A stretch of 64,000 bases of DNA from Anaeramoeba ignava (lineage: Eukaryota; Metamonada; Anaeramoebidae), in the NCBI GenBank assembly GCA_028826165.1, contig JAPDFW010000020.1, positions 1-64,000 on the forward strand, read 5' to 3'. The notes beneath the pieces are model-generated. The model was not told the origin of the DNA. It saw nothing but the letters and a program-made list of their open reading frames with translations, and made no database searches. The position numbers and the translations under genes were made by a program. Positions 60,142-64,000 of this stretch are shown piece by piece. The stretch's first letter is position 1. Each line of letters starts with the position of its first letter.

Positions 60142-63100
60142 ATGAATTTTAAACCAAATCCAATTTTAACAATAGAAGAAGTTATAAATTGGATGAATCA
60201 ATTTCCAGAAAATGAAAAATTACAAGAAAATTGTTGTATTGCTTTAAAAAAACTTGGAGAAGGTAATCAAAATAAAAAAAGGAAAAATGAATTTAATTTA
60301 AATTAAAAACAAATATTAATAAATTTCAATAGGAGTTAAAGTTGAACGTAAAAAATTAGAAGAAATCAAAATGACAAAATTTAATGCAATTGAATCAATT
60401 ATTCAAGCAATAAATAATTTTCCAAATAATGAAAAAATCCAAGAAGCAGCTATTTCAATTTTAAAAGATGTTGTTATTGATTCCAGTAAAAAAATCCCAT
60501 TTAATATTCCTTATAATTTTAAACTTATTTATATTATTCTTTTTAAAAAATCAAAAAGAAAATCGAATCAAAATTGTAGAATTAAATGGAATTGAATTAA
60601 TTATTAAAGCAATGAATAATTTTCCAAAAAATGAAAATATTCAATTAAGTGGATGCTTGGCATTATTAGATATTGGTGTTACTTCAGGTAATTAATTATA
60701 TCTTTTTTTTAGATTAATCCCAATTTTAATATTTTTAAAAAATAAAATAGAAAATCAAATCAAAATTAGAGAATTAAATGGAATTGAATCAATTATTAAA
60801 GCAATGAATAATTTCCCAAATAATGAAAATATTCAATGGAGAGGATGTTGGGCATTATTGAATATTAGTATTGATTCAGGTAATTAATTAAATAAATTAT
60901 TCCATTTTTTTTAGATTAATTCCCATTTTATTTATCATTTAAAAAATAAAAAGAAAATCAAATCAAGATTAGAGAATTAAATGGAATTGAATCAATTATT
61001 AAAGCAATGAATAATTTTCCAAATAATGAAAATATTCAATGGAGAGGATGTTGGGCATTAAAGAATATTAGTACTAACTCAGGTAATCAAATAATTGATT
61101 AAAATAAATTATATCTTTGTTTAGATTAATCCCAATTTTATGTATTATAAAAAAGAAAATGAAAATCGAATCAAGATTAGAGAATTAAATGGAATTGAAC
61201 CAATTATTAAAGCAATGAATAATTTCCCAAAAAATGAAAATATTCAATTAAGAGGAAGTTTTGCATTAATGAGTATTGGTGTTGATTCAGGTAATCAATT
61301 AAATAAATTATTCCATTTTTTTTAGATTAATTCCAATTTTATGTATTATTTAAAAAATAAAAAAGAAAATCGAATAAAAATAAGAGAATTAAATGGAATT
61401 GAACCAATTATTAAAGCAATGAATAATTTCCCAAAAAATGGGAATATTCAATGGGCTGGATGTTGGGCATTAATGAATATTAGTGCTAATACAGGTAATT
61501 AATTAATGGAAACAAATATCTTTTTTTTTAAGATTAATTCTTTATGTCTTATGAAAAAAAAAAGAAAACAAAATCGAAATTAGGGAATTAAATGGAATTG
61601 AACCAATTATTAAAGCAATGAATAATTTCCCAAAAAATGAAAATATTCAATGGAGAGGATGTTGGGCATTATTGAACATTAGTGTTGATTCAGGTAATTA
61701 ATTAAATAAATTATTCCATTTTTTTTTAGATTAATTCCAATTTTAATATTTTTAAAAAATAAAACAGAAAATCAAATCAAAATAAGAGAATTAAATGGAA
61801 TTAAATCAATTATTAAATCAATGAATAATTTCCCAAATAATGAAGATATTCAATTAAGAGGATGTTTGGCATTAATGAATATTAGTGTTAATTCAGGTAA
61901 TTAATTAAATAAAAAAAAAATTATTTTGGAAAGATTATTAATTATTTTATAAATAAATAAAAAGAAAATCAAATCAAAATTAGAGAATTAAATGGAATTG
62001 AATCAATTATAAAAGCAATGAATAATTTTCCAAATAATGAAGATATTCAATGGAGAGGTTGTTGGGCATTAATGAATATTAGTTCTAATAAAGGTGATTA
62101 ATTAATTGAAACAAATTATATCTTTTTTTTTAGATTAATTCCAATTTTATGTATTATTTAAAAAATAAAACAGAAAATGAAATCAAAATTAGAGAATTAA
62201 GTGGAATTGAATCAATTATTAAATCATTGAATAATTTCCCAAATAATGAAGATATTCAATTAAGAGGATCTTTGGCATTAATGAATATTAGTGTTAATTC
62301 AGGTAATTAATTAAACTGAATTATTAATTTTTGAAAAGAATATTAATTATTTGAAAAAATAAATAAAAAGGAAATCGAATAAAAATTAGAGAATTAAATG
62401 GAATTGAATCAATTATTAAAGCAATGAATAATTTTCAAAATAATGAAGATATTCAATTAGCAGGATTTGATGCTTTGAATAACATTAGTATGAATCAAGA
62501 TAATTAATTAAAATAAATGATATTTTTTTTTTGGGATTAATTTCAATTTTATTATAATTTGGAAATAAAATAGAAAATGGAATCAAAACTAATGAATTAA
62601 ATGGAATTGAATCAATTATTAAAGCAATGAATAATTTCTCAAATAATGAAAATATTCAATTAGCAGGATTAAATGCTTTGGACAATATTATTATTTATGC
62701 AGGTAATTAATTAAACAAATGATATCTTTTTTTTTGAGATTAATCCATATTTTATGTCTTATGAAAAAATAAAATAGAAAATCGAATTAGTGAATTAAAT
62801 GGAATTGAACCAATTATTAAAGCAATGAATAATTTCCCAAATAATGAAGATATTCAATTAAAAGGATTAAATATTTTGGACAATATTATTATTTATGCAG
62901 GTAACTAACTAAACAAATGATATCTTTTTTTTTGAGATTAATCCATATTTTATAATTATGAAAAAATAAAAAGCAAATAGAAACAAAATTAGTGAATTAA
63001 ATGGATTTAAACCAATTATTAAAGCAATGAATAATTTCCCAAATAATGAAAATATTCAATTAAAAGGATTAAATATTTTGGATAGAATGAGTAATAATCA

Positions 63101-64000
63101 AGGTAATTAACTAAACTGAATTATTGATTTTGAAAAGAAAACTAATTATTTGAAAAAATAAAACAGAAAACCAAATCAAAATTAGTGAATTAAATGGAAT
63201 TGAACCAATTATCAAAAGCAATGAATAATTTTCCAAAAATAATGAAGATATTCAACAGGTTGGATGTTGGATATTAACGAATATTAGTTATAATTCAGGT
63301 AATTAACTAAACTGAATTATTGATTTTGAAAAGAAAACTAATTATTATAAAAAATAAAATAGAAAATGAAATCAAAATTAGTGAATTAAATGGAATTGAA
63401 TCAATTATCAAAGCAATGAATAATTTTCCAAAAAATGAAGATATTCAATTAAGAGGATGTTGGACATTATTGAATATTGGTGTTAATAAAGGTAAATAAT
63501 TAAAATTATATCCTTATTTTGAGATTATGAAAAAATAAATAAAACAGAGAATCGAATCAAAATTAGAGAATTAAATGGAATTGAACCAATTATTAATGCA
63601 ATGAATAATTTCCCAAATAATAGAGATATTCAATTAAAAGGATGTTGGGCATTAATGAATATTAGTGTTAATAAAGGTAAATAATTAAATAAAAAGATCG
63701 AAAAAGATATTCATTTTAGAAATAAATAAAACAGAAAATCAAATTAAAATAAGAGAATTAAATGGAATTGAACCGATTATTAAAGCAATGAATAATTTCC
63801 CAAAAAATGAAGATATTCAATGGAAAGGATGTTGGGCATTATCGAATGTTAGTGTTGATTCAGGTAATTAATTGAAACAAATTATATCTTTTTTTTTAGA
63901 TTAATTCCAATTTTATGTATTATTATAAAAAAATAAAACAGAAAATCAAATCAAAATAAGAGAATTAAATGGAATTGAATCAATTATTAAAGCAATGAAT
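60142..64000 (+). CDS. Armadillo-repeat protein with homogenised exon array, partial
   Basis: Exon 1 (60142-60262) gives MNFKPNPILTIEEVINWMNQ and a first degenerate repeat. Exon 2 (60333-60485) is a divergent repeat. From exon 3 (60559-60687) on, each exon is typically 129 bases, or 43 residues: NRIKIRELNGIE, then IIKAMNNFPNNENIQ, GCWALLNIS and a final xSG. Eighteen such exons are visible (3-20), the last from 63942 cut by the window edge. Introns are about 60-85 bases and phase 1 on both sides, so each exon is a symmetric module that can be added or skipped without frame loss. Introns are also similar to each other, in at least two subtypes, which means exon plus intron was duplicated as a unit of about 190-205 bases. 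The product is an ARM solenoid, likely a protein-binding scaffold. Paralogue of the gene at 47037-51678. Confidence 0.82.
60559..64000 (+). repeat. Tandem array of about 200-base exon-plus-intron units
   Basis: At least 17 full units and one partial. Exon starts at 60559, 60751, 60954 and onward to 63942 give a spacing of roughly 190-205 bases. Intron subtype A contains a TTTTTTTAGATTAATTCC block; subtype B (after the exons near 62172 and 62976, for example) has GAATTATTGATTTTGAAAAG or close variants. Exon text is much more alike within this array than between it and the older ARM gene. Confidence 0.88.

Noticed and set aside
1-64000. tRNA, rRNA or mobile element genes
   Set aside because: I saw no cloverleaf with the usual box sequences, no rRNA-like stretch and no transposase or reverse-transcriptase motifs. 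A covariance-model search could still find a small RNA.

Overview
This is a very AT-rich eukaryotic nuclear fragment. Genes are intron-containing, use the standard stops TAA, TAG and TGA, have mostly GT-AG introns, and no operon or prokaryotic signal is visible. Proteins carry long Asn-Gln, Asn-Glu, Ser-Asn and Lys tracts built from AAAATN hexamers. The gene set (BEACH, USP47, SAGA, CCR4-NOT, LIM and GATA proteins) is typically eukaryotic. Composition and style fit a free-living amoeboid protist. Anaeramoebae (Metamonada) is my best guess and Amoebozoa is an alternative, but this is inferred from style and not from a marker gene. One undetermined base (36712) and several apparent one-base insertions show that the sequence is a draft.

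Layout, left to right. Positions 1-516 hold an uncertain minus-strand gene or genes at the edge. Positions 1335-13507 (minus) hold one giant BEACH-WD40 gene. Positions 13716-18860 (minus) hold a complete seven-exon USP47 orthologue. Positions 19104-21719 (minus) hold a PH plus leucine-rich-repeat protein, divergent from a TADA1/HFI1-like SAGA subunit at 22083-23120 (plus). A 2.9 kb minisatellite then separates TADA1 from a divergent actin-related protein (26194-27276). It is followed on the plus strand by a LIM protein (27488-28435), a five-exon CNOT11 orthologue (29076-30993), a GATA-finger plus BRCT protein (31264-32880) and a ten-kilobase TPR protein (33085-43293).

The right third runs mainly on the minus strand: a tail-anchored protein (43857-46061), an armadillo-repeat gene with about one exon per repeat (47037-51678), a small protein with PH-like domains (52069-54839), and a type I membrane protein with a mannose-6-phosphate-receptor-homology-like lumenal domain (55229-58235). 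A securin-like short protein lies on the plus strand (58580-59119). From 60142 to the right edge is a second armadillo gene made of nearly identical 129-base exons and similar introns.

The genes do not form one pathway. Themes are transcription and mRNA control (TADA1, CNOT11, GATA-BRCT), ubiquitin (USP47), membrane traffic (BEACH, MRH-like) and cytoskeleton (ARP, LIM). The most unusual structures are the homogenised exon-per-repeat armadillo array, the actin-related protein with altered catalytic residues, the GATA-BRCT fusion, and the way each large intron or spacer is filled with its own short repeat.
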